Source: an uncultured Paraprevotella sp. (GTDB taxonomy: Bacteria; Bacteroidota; Bacteroidia; Bacteroidales; Bacteroidaceae). Taken from it: a DNA stretch of 64,000 bases. Position 1 is the stretch's first letter. Every line of letters begins with the position of its first letter. The position numbers were made by a program, and so were the translations under genes. Below are positions 22,948-31,535 of the stretch, piece after piece. The stretch spans positions 28,544 through 92,543 of the forward strand of contig CALUFQ010000003.1 in NCBI GenBank assembly GCA_944319925.1, in the 5' to 3' direction. The notes beneath the pieces were generated by a model that was not told the origin of the DNA, did no database searches, and saw only the letters and a list, made by a program, of their open reading frames with translations.

Positions 22948-23934
22948 ATGGAAAAAAGTAGAGAATATAAGAGCGTGACGTGGGCGTTGGTTGCCCTCGT
23001 GGTGGTGGTCATTGTCGTGGCGGTGGCCGGAATGTGTTTGTTGGGGCGCGATGATGAGGTCATACAAGGACAGATTGAGGCATCTGAATATCGGGTGTCG
23101 AGCAAAGTCCCATCGCGCATCTTGCACTTTTACGTGCAGGAGGGCGACCATGTGAAGGCCGGCGATACGCTGGTCGTGTTGGAGGCGCCTGATGTGATGG
23201 CCAAGCTTTCGCAGGCCGAGGCGGTGGAACGGGCGGCCGAGGCCGTGAAGCAAAAGGCCGACCGGGGCACACGGGCCGAACTGCTGCAGGGTGCTTACGA
23301 GATGTGGCAGAAGGCGAAGGCAGGACTGGACATCGCGGAGAAATCCTATGGGCGCGTCAACCGCCTGTATGAGGAAGGGGTGATGAGTGCGCAGAAACGC
23401 GACGAGGCGTATGCGAACTACCAGGCCATGGCAGCTACGGAGAAGGCCGCGCGGTCGCAATATGAAATGGCGCGCAACGGGGCGCAGCGCGAGGACAAAG
23501 AAGCTGCTGCTGCCAAAGTGGCACAGGCCCAAGGGGCGGTGGCCGAAGTGGACGCTTACGTGAAAGAGACCGTGTTGTGCGCACAGATGGATGGTGAGGT
23601 GTCCGAGATATTCCCCGAGGTCGGCGAACTGGTGGGCAGTGGCGCGCCCATCATGAACGTGACGATGCTTGACGACCGTTGGGCGACATTCAACGTGAGG
23701 GAGGACTTGTTGCAAGGACTTGCCGTGGGGCAGGAGATTACGGCTTATGTTCCTGCATTTGGAAAAGACATCAAGTTGAAAGTCACTTACCTGAAAGACC
23801 GCGGGACTTATGCGGCATGGAAAGCCACGAAGACACGGGGGCAGTTCGACTTGAAGACATTCGAGGTGCGCGCTGTGCCGCAGGGTGTGGAAGATGTTTT
23901 GCGCCCGGGCATGTCGGTGGTTATTGAACGTTGA
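22948..23934 (+). CDS. HlyD-family periplasmic adaptor
   Basis: 328 residues. An N-terminal membrane helix (VALVVVVIVVAVAGMCLLG) is followed by the typical adaptor order: lipoyl half-motif (EYRVSSKVPSRILHFYVQEG DHV), an alpha-helical hairpin of about 120 residues rich in A, E, K and Q, the second lipoyl half (VLCAQMDGEVSEIFPEVGEL) and a beta-barrel domain ending EDVLRPGMSVVIER. It connects the inner-membrane permeases with the TolC-like protein encoded 31 bp upstream; the next permease gene follows after 13 bp. Confidence 0.9.
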   Translation: MEKSREYKSVTWALVALVVVVIVVAVAGMCLLGRDDEVIQGQIEASEYRVSSKVPSRILHFYVQEGDHVKAGDTLVVLEAPDVMAKLSQAEAVERAAEAVKQKADRGTRAELLQGAYEMWQKAKAGLDIAEKSYGRVNRLYEEGVMSAQKRDEAYANYQAMAATEKAARSQYEMARNGAQREDKEAAAAKVAQAQGAVAEVDAYVKETVLCAQMDGEVSEIFPEVGELVGSGAPIMNVTMLDDRWATFNVREDLLQGLAVGQEITAYVPAFGKDIKLKVTYLKDRGTYAAWKATKTRGQFDLKTFEVRAVPQGVEDVLRPGMSVVIER

Positions 23935-23947
23935 GCATTTCCTTTCC

Positions 23948-25117
23948 ATGCGTTTCTTTCAAGGCATAGTGAATATCGCTTCGCGCGAGTTGCGGCGGCT
24001 GGTAGCCCGGCCGCTCTATCTCTTTTGCATGGTGGTGGCACCCGTGGCATGCCTGTTGTTCTTCACGACGTTGATGTATGAGGGGTTGCCTTCCGATATG
24101 CCGGTTGGCGTGGTGGATGAAGACAATACGTCCGTTACGCGGAATCTTTTGCGGAATTTGGATGCATTCAGCCAAACACGTTTGACAGAAACCTATCCGT
24201 CGGTTACGGAGGCGCGGAGGGCGATGCAGCGGGGAGAAATTTATGCTTTTTATTATATTCCCGAAGGCACGACGCGGGAATTATTGGCCAGCCGACAGCC
24301 AAAGGTCTCTTTTTACACCAACAACAGCTTGCTCATTGCCGGCTCTTTGCTTTATCGGGATTTGCGCACCATGTCGGTGCTGGCCAACGCGTCGGTCGGG
24401 TTGCAGGTGTTGCAGGCCAAGGGCGTGGACGAACGCATGGCGATGGCTTTCCTGCAGCCGATAGTGATAGACACGCATCCGCTGTCTAATCCATGGTTGA
24501 ACTATTCGGTATATCTGAACAACACGATTTTGCCCGGCATACTGATGCTGTTGATTTTCATGGTGACGGTGTTTTCCATCGGCGTGGAAATCAAGGATGG
24601 CACATCACGGCAGTGGATGGCCATGGCGGGCGATGATGTGTTTTGCGCGTTAATGGGAAAATTGTTGCCCCACACGTTGATATTCTTTGCTGTGGCTGCG
24701 GCATACGATGTGTTTCTTTATGGCGTGTTGGGCTTCCCGTGCCATAGCGGCATCGGGCCGCTCCTGTTGGCCACGTTGTTGTGGGTGGTGGCCTCGCAGG
24801 CTTTCGGTGTGTTTCTCATTGCCGTGTTGCCCACGTTGCGGCTGGCTCTGAGTGCCTGCTCCCTGTGGGGCGTGGTGTCTTTTTCCATTTCCGGTTTCTC
24901 GTTTCCGGTGATGGCGATGCATCCGGCATTGCAAGCTTTGAGCAACTTGTTCCCTTTACGGCATTATTTCCTGATTTATGTCAGCCAGACGCTGAACGGT
25001 TACCCGATGGCGTATGTTTGGCGGTCTTATTTTGCACTGTTGCTGTTTGTGTTGCTTCCCATGTTGTTTCTCAGACGGCTAAAAACAGTGCTGTTGGAGT
25101 ATGATTATATACCTTGA
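23948..25117 (+). CDS. ABC-2 type permease subunit 1
   Basis: 389 residues from the ATG at 23948, 13 bp after the adaptor gene; the longer upstream frame overlaps that gene and is not used. One membrane helix near the N-terminus (PLYLFCMVVAPVACLLFFTT), a periplasmic domain of about 150 residues (VGVVDEDNTSVTRNLLRNLD) and then five helices in the C-terminal half: the ABC2_membrane arrangement of YhhJ/YbhR-type exporters. Substrate unknown. No ATP-binding subunit or domain is encoded in this operon. Confidence 0.88.
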   Translation: MRFFQGIVNIASRELRRLVARPLYLFCMVVAPVACLLFFTTLMYEGLPSDMPVGVVDEDNTSVTRNLLRNLDAFSQTRLTETYPSVTEARRAMQRGEIYAFYYIPEGTTRELLASRQPKVSFYTNNSLLIAGSLLYRDLRTMSVLANASVGLQVLQAKGVDERMAMAFLQPIVIDTHPLSNPWLNYSVYLNNTILPGILMLLIFMVTVFSIGVEIKDGTSRQWMAMAGDDVFCALMGKLLPHTLIFFAVAAAYDVFLYGVLGFPCHSGIGPLLLATLLWVVASQAFGVFLIAVLPTLRLALSACSLWGVVSFSISGFSFPVMAMHPALQALSNLFPLRHYFLIYVSQTLNGYPMAYVWRSYFALLLFVLLPMLFLRRLKTVLLEYDYIP

Positions 25118-25123
25118 TGTAGG

Positions 25124-26329
25124 ATGAAAAAGATGAAAGATTTGCGTATTTTGTTCCGTGAAGCCGCAGGCGATGTGTTTGCCGTGTGGCGCAAAGAGGT
25201 GCGCCGCGTCGTACACGACCAAGGGGCATTGATCTTTTTCATTCTTGTGCCGCTGTTTTATCCTTTGCTCTATGCGCTCATCTATACGGGCGAGGTGGTG
25301 AGGGAAGTGCCCGTGGTGGTAGTCGATGACGGGGAGACGGCCATGAGCCGCGAGTTTGTCCGCCGGGTGGATGCCACGCCGGACGTGCGGGTGGTGGCCC
25401 GCACGGGGAACATGGGGGAGGCCAGGGAGATGTTGCGTCGCGCGGAGGTTTATGGCATTATCCGTGTGCCGGAGAATTTCAGCCGCGAGGTGAACCGTGG
25501 CGGGCAGGCTCATGTCAGCCTGTATTGCGACATGAGCGGTTTGCTCTACTACAAGGCGTTGCTGCTGTCTTGCACTGAAGTGTCACTGGACATGGGTGCG
25601 GAGGTGCAGGTGCACAGGCTTGGCAATACCACTGCGCGGCAGGACGAAGTCTCCACGTCTCCTTTGGCATACGAGGATGTGGCGTTGTTCAATCCGGCCA
25701 GCGGTTTTGCCAGTTTCCTGATACCGGCCGTGTTGATGCTTGTGATTCAGCAGACCCTGTTGCTGGGCATTGGCATGATCAACGGGACGGCGCGCGAGCT
25801 GGGTATGTTCCATACGCAATTGGAGCATGGCGGAGGCCGCGGCACGGTGCGCCTGGTGGCGGGAAAGGCTCTTTGCTACCTCATGCTGTATGTTTTGGTC
25901 TGCGTGTGGGTGCTGTTGGTGGTGCCCCGGTTGTTCAGCCTTGTACAGATACCACAGGCTGCCGACTTGTTTGCTTTCCTGTTGCCTTATCTGCTGGCTT
26001 GCATCTTTTTCTCCATGACGCTTTCCCTGCTGGTCGTCCAGCGGGAGACGTGCATGCTGGTGTTTGTGTTCACTTCCTTGCCCTTGCTGTTCATCTCGGG
26101 CATTTCGTGGCCGGGCGTGGCGGTGCCCGATTTTTGGCGTTATGTGTCGTGGCTTGCCCCGTCCACGTTCGGCATCAACGGTTTCGTGCGGCTCAATACG
26201 ATGGGGGCTTTGCTGGAGGACGTGAAATTCGAGTTCATGGGATTGTGGATTCAAACGGGCGTGTATTTCCTGACGGCGTGTGCGGCTTATTATTATATGA
26301 TTAATGAGAGCAAAAAGCGCGCGGCATAG
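25124..26329 (+). CDS. ABC-2 type permease subunit 2
   Basis: 401 residues, 6 bp behind subunit 1 and of the same architecture: first helix at LIFFILVPLFYPLLYALIYT, periplasmic domain beginning VVVVDDGETAMSREFVRRVD, then helices such as FLIPAVLMLVIQQTLLLGIG and a conserved SGISWPGVAVPDFWRYVSWL loop. Related pairs act with HlyD and TolC partners in export of drugs, lipids or peptides; which applies here is unknown. Last gene of the operon. Confidence 0.88.
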   Translation: MKKMKDLRILFREAAGDVFAVWRKEVRRVVHDQGALIFFILVPLFYPLLYALIYTGEVVREVPVVVVDDGETAMSREFVRRVDATPDVRVVARTGNMGEAREMLRRAEVYGIIRVPENFSREVNRGGQAHVSLYCDMSGLLYYKALLLSCTEVSLDMGAEVQVHRLGNTTARQDEVSTSPLAYEDVALFNPASGFASFLIPAVLMLVIQQTLLLGIGMINGTARELGMFHTQLEHGGGRGTVRLVAGKALCYLMLYVLVCVWVLLVVPRLFSLVQIPQAADLFAFLLPYLLACIFFSMTLSLLVVQRETCMLVFVFTSLPLLFISGISWPGVAVPDFWRYVSWLAPSTFGINGFVRLNTMGALLEDVKFEFMGLWIQTGVYFLTACAAYYYMINESKKRAA

Positions 26330-26438
26330 GACAAAAGACTTTTTATCGTACGGGGCGGGGTTATTTGCGGGTGCTTGTGGTTTTGTCTCTTGGAATTTGT
26401 TTTGTCCCAAACCATTTCTTCATGTCGTGAAGTTTGGC

Positions 26439-26446
26439 TAATTTTG
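26439..26446 (+). promoter_or_regulatory. -7 box of the ABC-F gene
   Basis: TAATTTTG fits TAnnTTTG and lies 20 bp before the TTG start codon. Confidence 0.5.
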
Positions 26447-26465
26447 CGGCAAAAATAGCAGACCA

Positions 26466-28412
26466 TTGATTTCGATAGACAATTTAAAAGTAGAGTTCGG
26501 GGTCACGCCGCTGTTCCATGACGTGTCCTATGTCATTAACGACAAAGACCGCATTGCCCTTGTGGGGAAGAATGGGGCGGGCAAATCGACGATGCTGAAA
26601 ATCATCGCCGGGTTGCAACAGCCCACCTCCGGCACGGTTTCCGTTTCGGGTGGCACGACCATTGGTTATTTGCCGCAGGTGATGGTGTTGAGCGACTGCC
26701 ACACGGTGCGCGAGGAGGCCGAACAGGCTTTCGCCCATATCAGCCAAATGCAGGAGCAGTTGGAGAGGTTGAATAATGAATTGGCCGAACGGACGGACTA
26801 TGAAAGTGAGGGTTACATGGCCCTTGTGGAGAAATTCACGCGGGAGAGCGAGCGTTACCAGATGATGGGCGGGTTGAACTACCATGCGGAGCTGGAGCGC
26901 ACGTTGCTGGGGCTTGGTTTCGTGCGCGAGGATTTCGAACGTCCCACGAGCGAGTTCAGTGGAGGCTGGCGCATGCGCATCGAGCTGGCCAAGCTGTTGT
27001 TGCGCCATCCCGACGTGCTTTTGCTCGACGAGCCGACCAACCATTTGGACATTGAGAGCATCCAGTGGCTCGAAAATTTCCTGGCCACGAAAGCCAACGC
27101 CGTGGTGCTGGTGAGCCACGACCGCGCATTCATCAACAATGTGACAAACCGTACGTTGGAGATTTCCTGCGGGCGCGTCTATGACTACAAGGTGAAGTAT
27201 GATGAATACGTGCGCTTAAGGGCCGAGCGTAGGGAACAGCAACTCAGGGCCTACGAGAACCAGCAGAAAGAAATTGCTGACATCAAGGACTTTATCGAGC
27301 GTTTCCGTTACAAACCCACCAAGGCCGTGCAGGTGCAAAGCCGCATCAAGCAGTTGGAGAAAATCGTGCCGGTGGAGGTGGACGAGGTGGATACGTCCGC
27401 GTTGAGGCTGAAATTTCCGCCGGCACCGAGGAGCGGCGATTATCCGCTTATTTGCGAGGGCGTACGGAAGGCATACGGCGACCATGTGGTGTTCCACGAT
27501 GTGGATCTCACCTTGAAACGAGGCGAGAAAGTGGCATTCGTGGGCAAGAACGGAGAAGGGAAATCCACGCTCGTCAAGTGCATCATGGGCGAAATCCCGT
27601 TTGACGGGCATCTGAAGATAGGGCACAACGTGCAAATCGGCTATTTTGCGCAGAACCAGGCGCAGCTGTTGGATGGCGAGCTGACGGTGTTCGACACGAT
27701 AGACCGTGTGGCCAAGGGCGACGTGCGACTGAAAATCCGCGACATCTTGGGTGCTTTCATGTTTGGCGGCGAGGCGTCCGACAAGAAAGTCAAGGTGCTT
27801 TCCGGCGGGGAGCGTAGCCGTCTGGCGATGATCAAGTTGTTGCTGGAACCGGTGAACTTCCTGATTCTCGACGAACCGACGAACCATCTTGATATGCGTT
27901 CGAAAGACGTGTTGAAGGATGCCATCCGCGATTTTGACGGCACGGTTGTCGTGGTGAGCCACGACCGTGAGTTCCTTGACGGGCTAGTTTCGAAAGTGTA
28001 TGAGTTTGGCGGTGGCTTGGTGAAAGAGCACTTGGGCGGCATTTACGATTTCCTGCAAAAGAAGAACATCGCGTCCTTGAACGAACTGCAGAAACCGTCG
28101 CTTTCTGTTTCATCCGGCACGGGGCAGGCTGCGGAAGAAAAGACCGTCAGCCAAAACAGGCTGACGTATGAACAGCAGAAGGAACGCCAACGCAAAATCC
28201 GCAAATTGGAGAAAGCGGTGGAGCAATGCGAAGCCCAAATCGGCGAATTGGAAGCAGCCGTGAAAATCCTGGAAGACCAAATGGCCACGCCGGAAGGGGC
28301 GGCAGACACGACATTGTATAGCCGCCACGGCGCGTTGAAAAAGCAGTTGGACGAGGTGGTGAACGAGTGGGAAGCGGCTTCGTTGGCACTAGAGGAGGCG
28401 CAAGCCGGATAA
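26466..28412 (+). CDS. ABC-F family ATPase (TTG start)
   Basis: 648 residues with two ATPase domains and no membrane segments. Domain 1 has Walker A GKNGAGKST, signature FSGGWRMR and Walker B LLLDEPTNHLD; domain 2 has GKNGEGKST, LSGGERSR and LILDEPTNHLD. The linker between them carries charged helices, and the C-terminal 90 residues form a coiled coil (RKLEKAVEQCEAQIGELEAA). ABC-F proteins bind ribosomes and act in translation or antibiotic protection, not in transport. The start is TTG at 26466, chosen because the family begins with MISIDNLKVEFG and the promoter leaves no room for more. It is not the missing ATPase of the export operon upstream. Confidence 0.9.
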   Translation: MISIDNLKVEFGVTPLFHDVSYVINDKDRIALVGKNGAGKSTMLKIIAGLQQPTSGTVSVSGGTTIGYLPQVMVLSDCHTVREEAEQAFAHISQMQEQLERLNNELAERTDYESEGYMALVEKFTRESERYQMMGGLNYHAELERTLLGLGFVREDFERPTSEFSGGWRMRIELAKLLLRHPDVLLLDEPTNHLDIESIQWLENFLATKANAVVLVSHDRAFINNVTNRTLEISCGRVYDYKVKYDEYVRLRAERREQQLRAYENQQKEIADIKDFIERFRYKPTKAVQVQSRIKQLEKIVPVEVDEVDTSALRLKFPPAPRSGDYPLICEGVRKAYGDHVVFHDVDLTLKRGEKVAFVGKNGEGKSTLVKCIMGEIPFDGHLKIGHNVQIGYFAQNQAQLLDGELTVFDTIDRVAKGDVRLKIRDILGAFMFGGEASDKKVKVLSGGERSRLAMIKLLLEPVNFLILDEPTNHLDMRSKDVLKDAIRDFDGTVVVVSHDREFLDGLVSKVYEFGGGLVKEHLGGIYDFLQKKNIASLNELQKPSLSVSSGTGQAAEEKTVSQNRLTYEQQKERQRKIRKLEKAVEQCEAQIGELEAAVKILEDQMATPEGAADTTLYSRHGALKKQLDEVVNEWEAASLALEEAQAG

Positions 28413-28444
28413 TTTTGGGAAATAATCTTAAAATATAAAATAGG

Positions 28445-30475
28445 ATGAAGTTGAGACATTTTTTATCATTCATGGCGTTGGCGTCCCTTGCCGTGGGATG
28501 TGAGACGCAGACCGGCTTGAAGACCGGCATCGACCCGAAAAACATGGATTTGACGGTCAAGCCGGGCGACAATTTTTACGACTATGCCTGTGGCGGGTGG
28601 CGGAAGGCCAATCCCCTCTCGGCGGAATATTCCCGTTTCGGCACGTTCGAGCAGCTGATTGAGAACAACAACAAGCAATTGCGCGGACTGATTGAGGAAC
28701 TGGCTGCGGGGAAGCAGGCCGATGGGTCGTTGGCGCAGAAAATTGGTGACTTGTACAACATCGTGATGGACAGCGTGAAGCAGAACAACGACGGGTTCGC
28801 GCCTATCCAGGCCGATTTGCAGGCCATTGAGGCCATTGGCGACCGCAAGAACGTGTTTCCCATGATGGCCGGCATGATGCGCAAAGGCATCGCGGGGTAT
28901 TTTGGTTTCTATATCGACGCGGATTTCAAGAACAGCGACATGAACCTGTTGCAAATCGTGCAGGGTGGCCTGGGATTGCCTGAAAAGGAATATTACTTGG
29001 ACAACGATTCGGCCACGGTGCACATCCGTGAAGCTTACAAGGCATATATGGAGAAAATGTTTGGTTTGTGTGGCTTTGCACCGGAAGTGGCTAAACAGAA
29101 GATGGAAGCCGTCATGGCCATTGAGACCCGCATCGCCGGGCCGACTTACACGGCCACGCAACAGCGCGACCCGGAGGCCAACTACCACAAGATGTCATAC
29201 GCCGACTTGCTGAAGGATTATGCAGGCATTGATTGGAAACTGTTGTTTGACACGTTGGGCATGAAAGACGTGAAGGAAGTCAGCGTGGCGCAACCCGAGC
29301 CTATCCACGAAGTGGAGAAGATATTGGCCGATGCTCCGGTCGAAGCCCAAAAGGCTTACCTGCAATGGAGGCTGGCCAACGCGGCGGCATCTTATTTGAG
29401 CGACGAGGCCCGTGCCTGCCGTTTCGACTTCTATGGCCGTGTGATGAGTGGGAAACAGCAAGACCAACCCCGTTGGAAGAAAGCCGTGGGCACGGTGGAC
29501 GGCGTTTTGGGCGAAGGGCTCGGGCAACTCTACGTGGAGAAGTATTTCCCGGCTGCGGCCAAGGAGCGCATGGTCAAGCTCGTGGAGCACTTGCAGCAGT
29601 CGTTGGCCGTCCGCATCCAGGCGCAGGACTGGATGAGCGAGGAAACCAAGAAGGTCGCTTTGGAAAAACTGGATGCTTTTACCGTCAAGGTGGGGTATCC
29701 CGACAAGTGGCGCGATTATTCAGACTTGGAAATCAAGAATGACAGCTATTGGGCGAATATCGTGCGCAGCAATGAGTTTGACTTGGCTTATCTCATTGAC
29801 CGCAAGTTGAACAAACCGGTAGATCGCTCCGAGTGGTACATGACACCGCAGACCGTGAACGCTTATTATAACCCGACGACCAACGAAATCTGTTTCCCCG
29901 CAGGTATCCTGCAGCCGCCTTTCTTCAACATGGAGGCTGACGATGCTTGCAACTATGGGGCCATCGGCGTGGTAATCGGCCATGAAATGACGCACGGATT
30001 CGATGACCAAGGCCGCCAGTTTGACAAGAACGGCAACCTGACCGACTGGTGGGCACCGGGCGACGCAGAGCGTTTCGAGGCACGGGCGAAGGTGATGAAG
30101 GATTTCTTTGACAACATCGAAGTATTGCCGGGCTTGCATGCCAATGGCGCGTTGACCTTGGGCGAGAACCTGGCCGACCACGGCGGTTTGATGGTGGCCT
30201 ACAATGCCTTGCAGGAAGCCATGAAGGAGAATCCGTTGCAAGAAGCCGATGGCTTCACTCCCGAACAGCGGTTCTTCCTTTCCTACGCATACGTGTGGGC
30301 CGATAACATCCGCGACGAGGAAATCCGTTCGCGCACCAAGAGCGACCCGCATGCGTTGGGTCGTTGGCGGGTGAATGGCGCGTTGCCTCACATCGACGCT
30401 TGGTATGAGGCTTTCGGCATCAAGGAAGGCGACAAGATGTTCGTCCCGAAAGCCGAGCGCGTTGCCATTTGGTAA
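28445..30475 (+). CDS. M13-family zinc metallopeptidase, lipoprotein
   Basis: 676 residues. Lipobox with Cys19 (LASLAVGCETQ), then the M13 N-terminal domain (FYDYACGGWRKANPL) and the C-terminal catalytic domain with the zinc motif HEMTH near residue 513 (VVIGHEMTHGFDDQGRQFD) and the downstream GENLADHGG supplying the third ligand. The neprilysin-type C-terminus ends in VPKAERVAIW. Members such as PepO cut short peptides outside the cytoplasm. It follows the ABC-F gene by 32 bp and may be cotranscribed with it. Confidence 0.92.
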   Translation: MKLRHFLSFMALASLAVGCETQTGLKTGIDPKNMDLTVKPGDNFYDYACGGWRKANPLSAEYSRFGTFEQLIENNNKQLRGLIEELAAGKQADGSLAQKIGDLYNIVMDSVKQNNDGFAPIQADLQAIEAIGDRKNVFPMMAGMMRKGIAGYFGFYIDADFKNSDMNLLQIVQGGLGLPEKEYYLDNDSATVHIREAYKAYMEKMFGLCGFAPEVAKQKMEAVMAIETRIAGPTYTATQQRDPEANYHKMSYADLLKDYAGIDWKLLFDTLGMKDVKEVSVAQPEPIHEVEKILADAPVEAQKAYLQWRLANAAASYLSDEARACRFDFYGRVMSGKQQDQPRWKKAVGTVDGVLGEGLGQLYVEKYFPAAAKERMVKLVEHLQQSLAVRIQAQDWMSEETKKVALEKLDAFTVKVGYPDKWRDYSDLEIKNDSYWANIVRSNEFDLAYLIDRKLNKPVDRSEWYMTPQTVNAYYNPTTNEICFPAGILQPPFFNMEADDACNYGAIGVVIGHEMTHGFDDQGRQFDKNGNLTDWWAPGDAERFEARAKVMKDFFDNIEVLPGLHANGALTLGENLADHGGLMVAYNALQEAMKENPLQEADGFTPEQRFFLSYAYVWADNIRDEEIRSRTKSDPHALGRWRVNGALPHIDAWYEAFGIKEGDKMFVPKAERVAIW

Positions 30476-30504
30476 GTCTTGTCCATAAGGATAAAGTGTT
30501 TTTC

Positions 30505-30543
30505 ACACGCGGAACGATAAAGATTCTAAATCGTTCCGCGTGT
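30505..30543 (+). terminator. Hairpin downstream of the M13 peptidase gene
   Basis: A 13-bp perfect stem (ACACGCGGAACGA with TCGTTCCGCGTGT) about 30 bp after the stop codon; no strong T-run follows. Confidence 0.6.
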
Positions 30544-30579
30544 TGCGTTAAAAACGCGGGCTTTTCGGCGGGATTTTAG

Positions 30580-30587
30580 TAACTTTG
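30580..30587 (+). promoter_or_regulatory. -7 box of metA
   Basis: TAACTTTG fits the consensus and lies 30 bp before the metA start codon. The leader is too short for a riboswitch. Confidence 0.6.
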
Positions 30588-30617
30588 CAAGAACAGATTA
30601 GAAAAACGTACAGAAAT

Positions 30618-31535
30618 ATGCCATTAAATTTACCGGATAAGCTTCCCGCCATTGAGCTGTTGAAAAAGGAAAATATCTTTGTCATAGACAATTCGCGGGC
30701 TTCCGCGCAGGACATACGTCCGTTGCGCATCGTTATCCTGAATCTGATGCCGTTGAAGATTACGACTGAAACAGACCTGATTCGCCTGCTTTCCAATACG
30801 CCGTTGCAGATTGAAATCGCTTTCATGAAGGTGAAGGGGCACACTTCCAAGAATACGCCCATTGAGCACATGAAAGCCTTTTACCGGGACTTTGAGTTGA
30901 TGAAGGATGAAAAGTTCGATGGCATGATTATCACGGGGGCGCCTGTGGAACATTTGGAATACGAAGAGGTGAACTACTGGACTGAAATCACGGAGATTTT
31001 CGATTGGGCGCGGACGCATGTCACCTCTACCCTCTATATTTGCTGGGCGGCGCAGGCCGGGCTTTACCATTACTACGGCATTCCCAAATATAAATTGGAC
31101 AAAAAAATGTTCGGCATCTTCAAGCAATACCCGCTCATGCCCACGTTGCCCATTTTCAGGGGTTTCGACGACGAGTTCTACATGCCGCACAGCCGCCATA
31201 CGGAGATTCGCCGCGAGGACGTGGTGAATGTGCCGGGGCTGGAAGTCATTGCCGAGTCGCCGCAGTCGGGGGTCTGCATGGTCATGGCGCGTGGCGGTCG
31301 AGAGTTCTATGTGACAGGACATGCGGAATATTCTCCTTACACCCTTGATACGGAGTTCCGCCGCGACTTGGAGAAGGGGTTGCCGATTGATATGCCGGTG
31401 AATTACTATTGTCACAACGACCCCGCCGAAGGGCCGCTGGTGACATGGCGGGCACATGGCAACCTGTTGTTCTCCAACTGGCTGAACTATTACGTTTACC
31501 AGGAAACTCCTTACGACATTAACAATATCCGATGA
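30618..31535 (+). CDS. metA: Homoserine O-acetyltransferase (MetA family)
   Basis: 305 residues from the ATG at 30618. First step of methionine synthesis: acylation of homoserine. Family motifs: ILNLMPLKITTETDLIRLLS, the catalytic Cys in YICWAAQAG, the catalytic His in PHSRHTE and YVTGHAEY. Residue 111 is Glu (TGAPVEHLEY); in this family Glu at 111 goes with acetyl-CoA and Gly with succinyl-CoA, so an acetyltransferase is predicted despite the usual succinyltransferase name. Its stop overlaps the start of the U32 gene (ATGA), so the two are coupled. Confidence 0.92.
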   Translation: MPLNLPDKLPAIELLKKENIFVIDNSRASAQDIRPLRIVILNLMPLKITTETDLIRLLSNTPLQIEIAFMKVKGHTSKNTPIEHMKAFYRDFELMKDEKFDGMIITGAPVEHLEYEEVNYWTEITEIFDWARTHVTSTLYICWAAQAGLYHYYGIPKYKLDKKMFGIFKQYPLMPTLPIFRGFDDEFYMPHSRHTEIRREDVVNVPGLEVIAESPQSGVCMVMARGGREFYVTGHAEYSPYTLDTEFRRDLEKGLPIDMPVNYYCHNDPAEGPLVTWRAHGNLLFSNWLNYYVYQETPYDINNIR

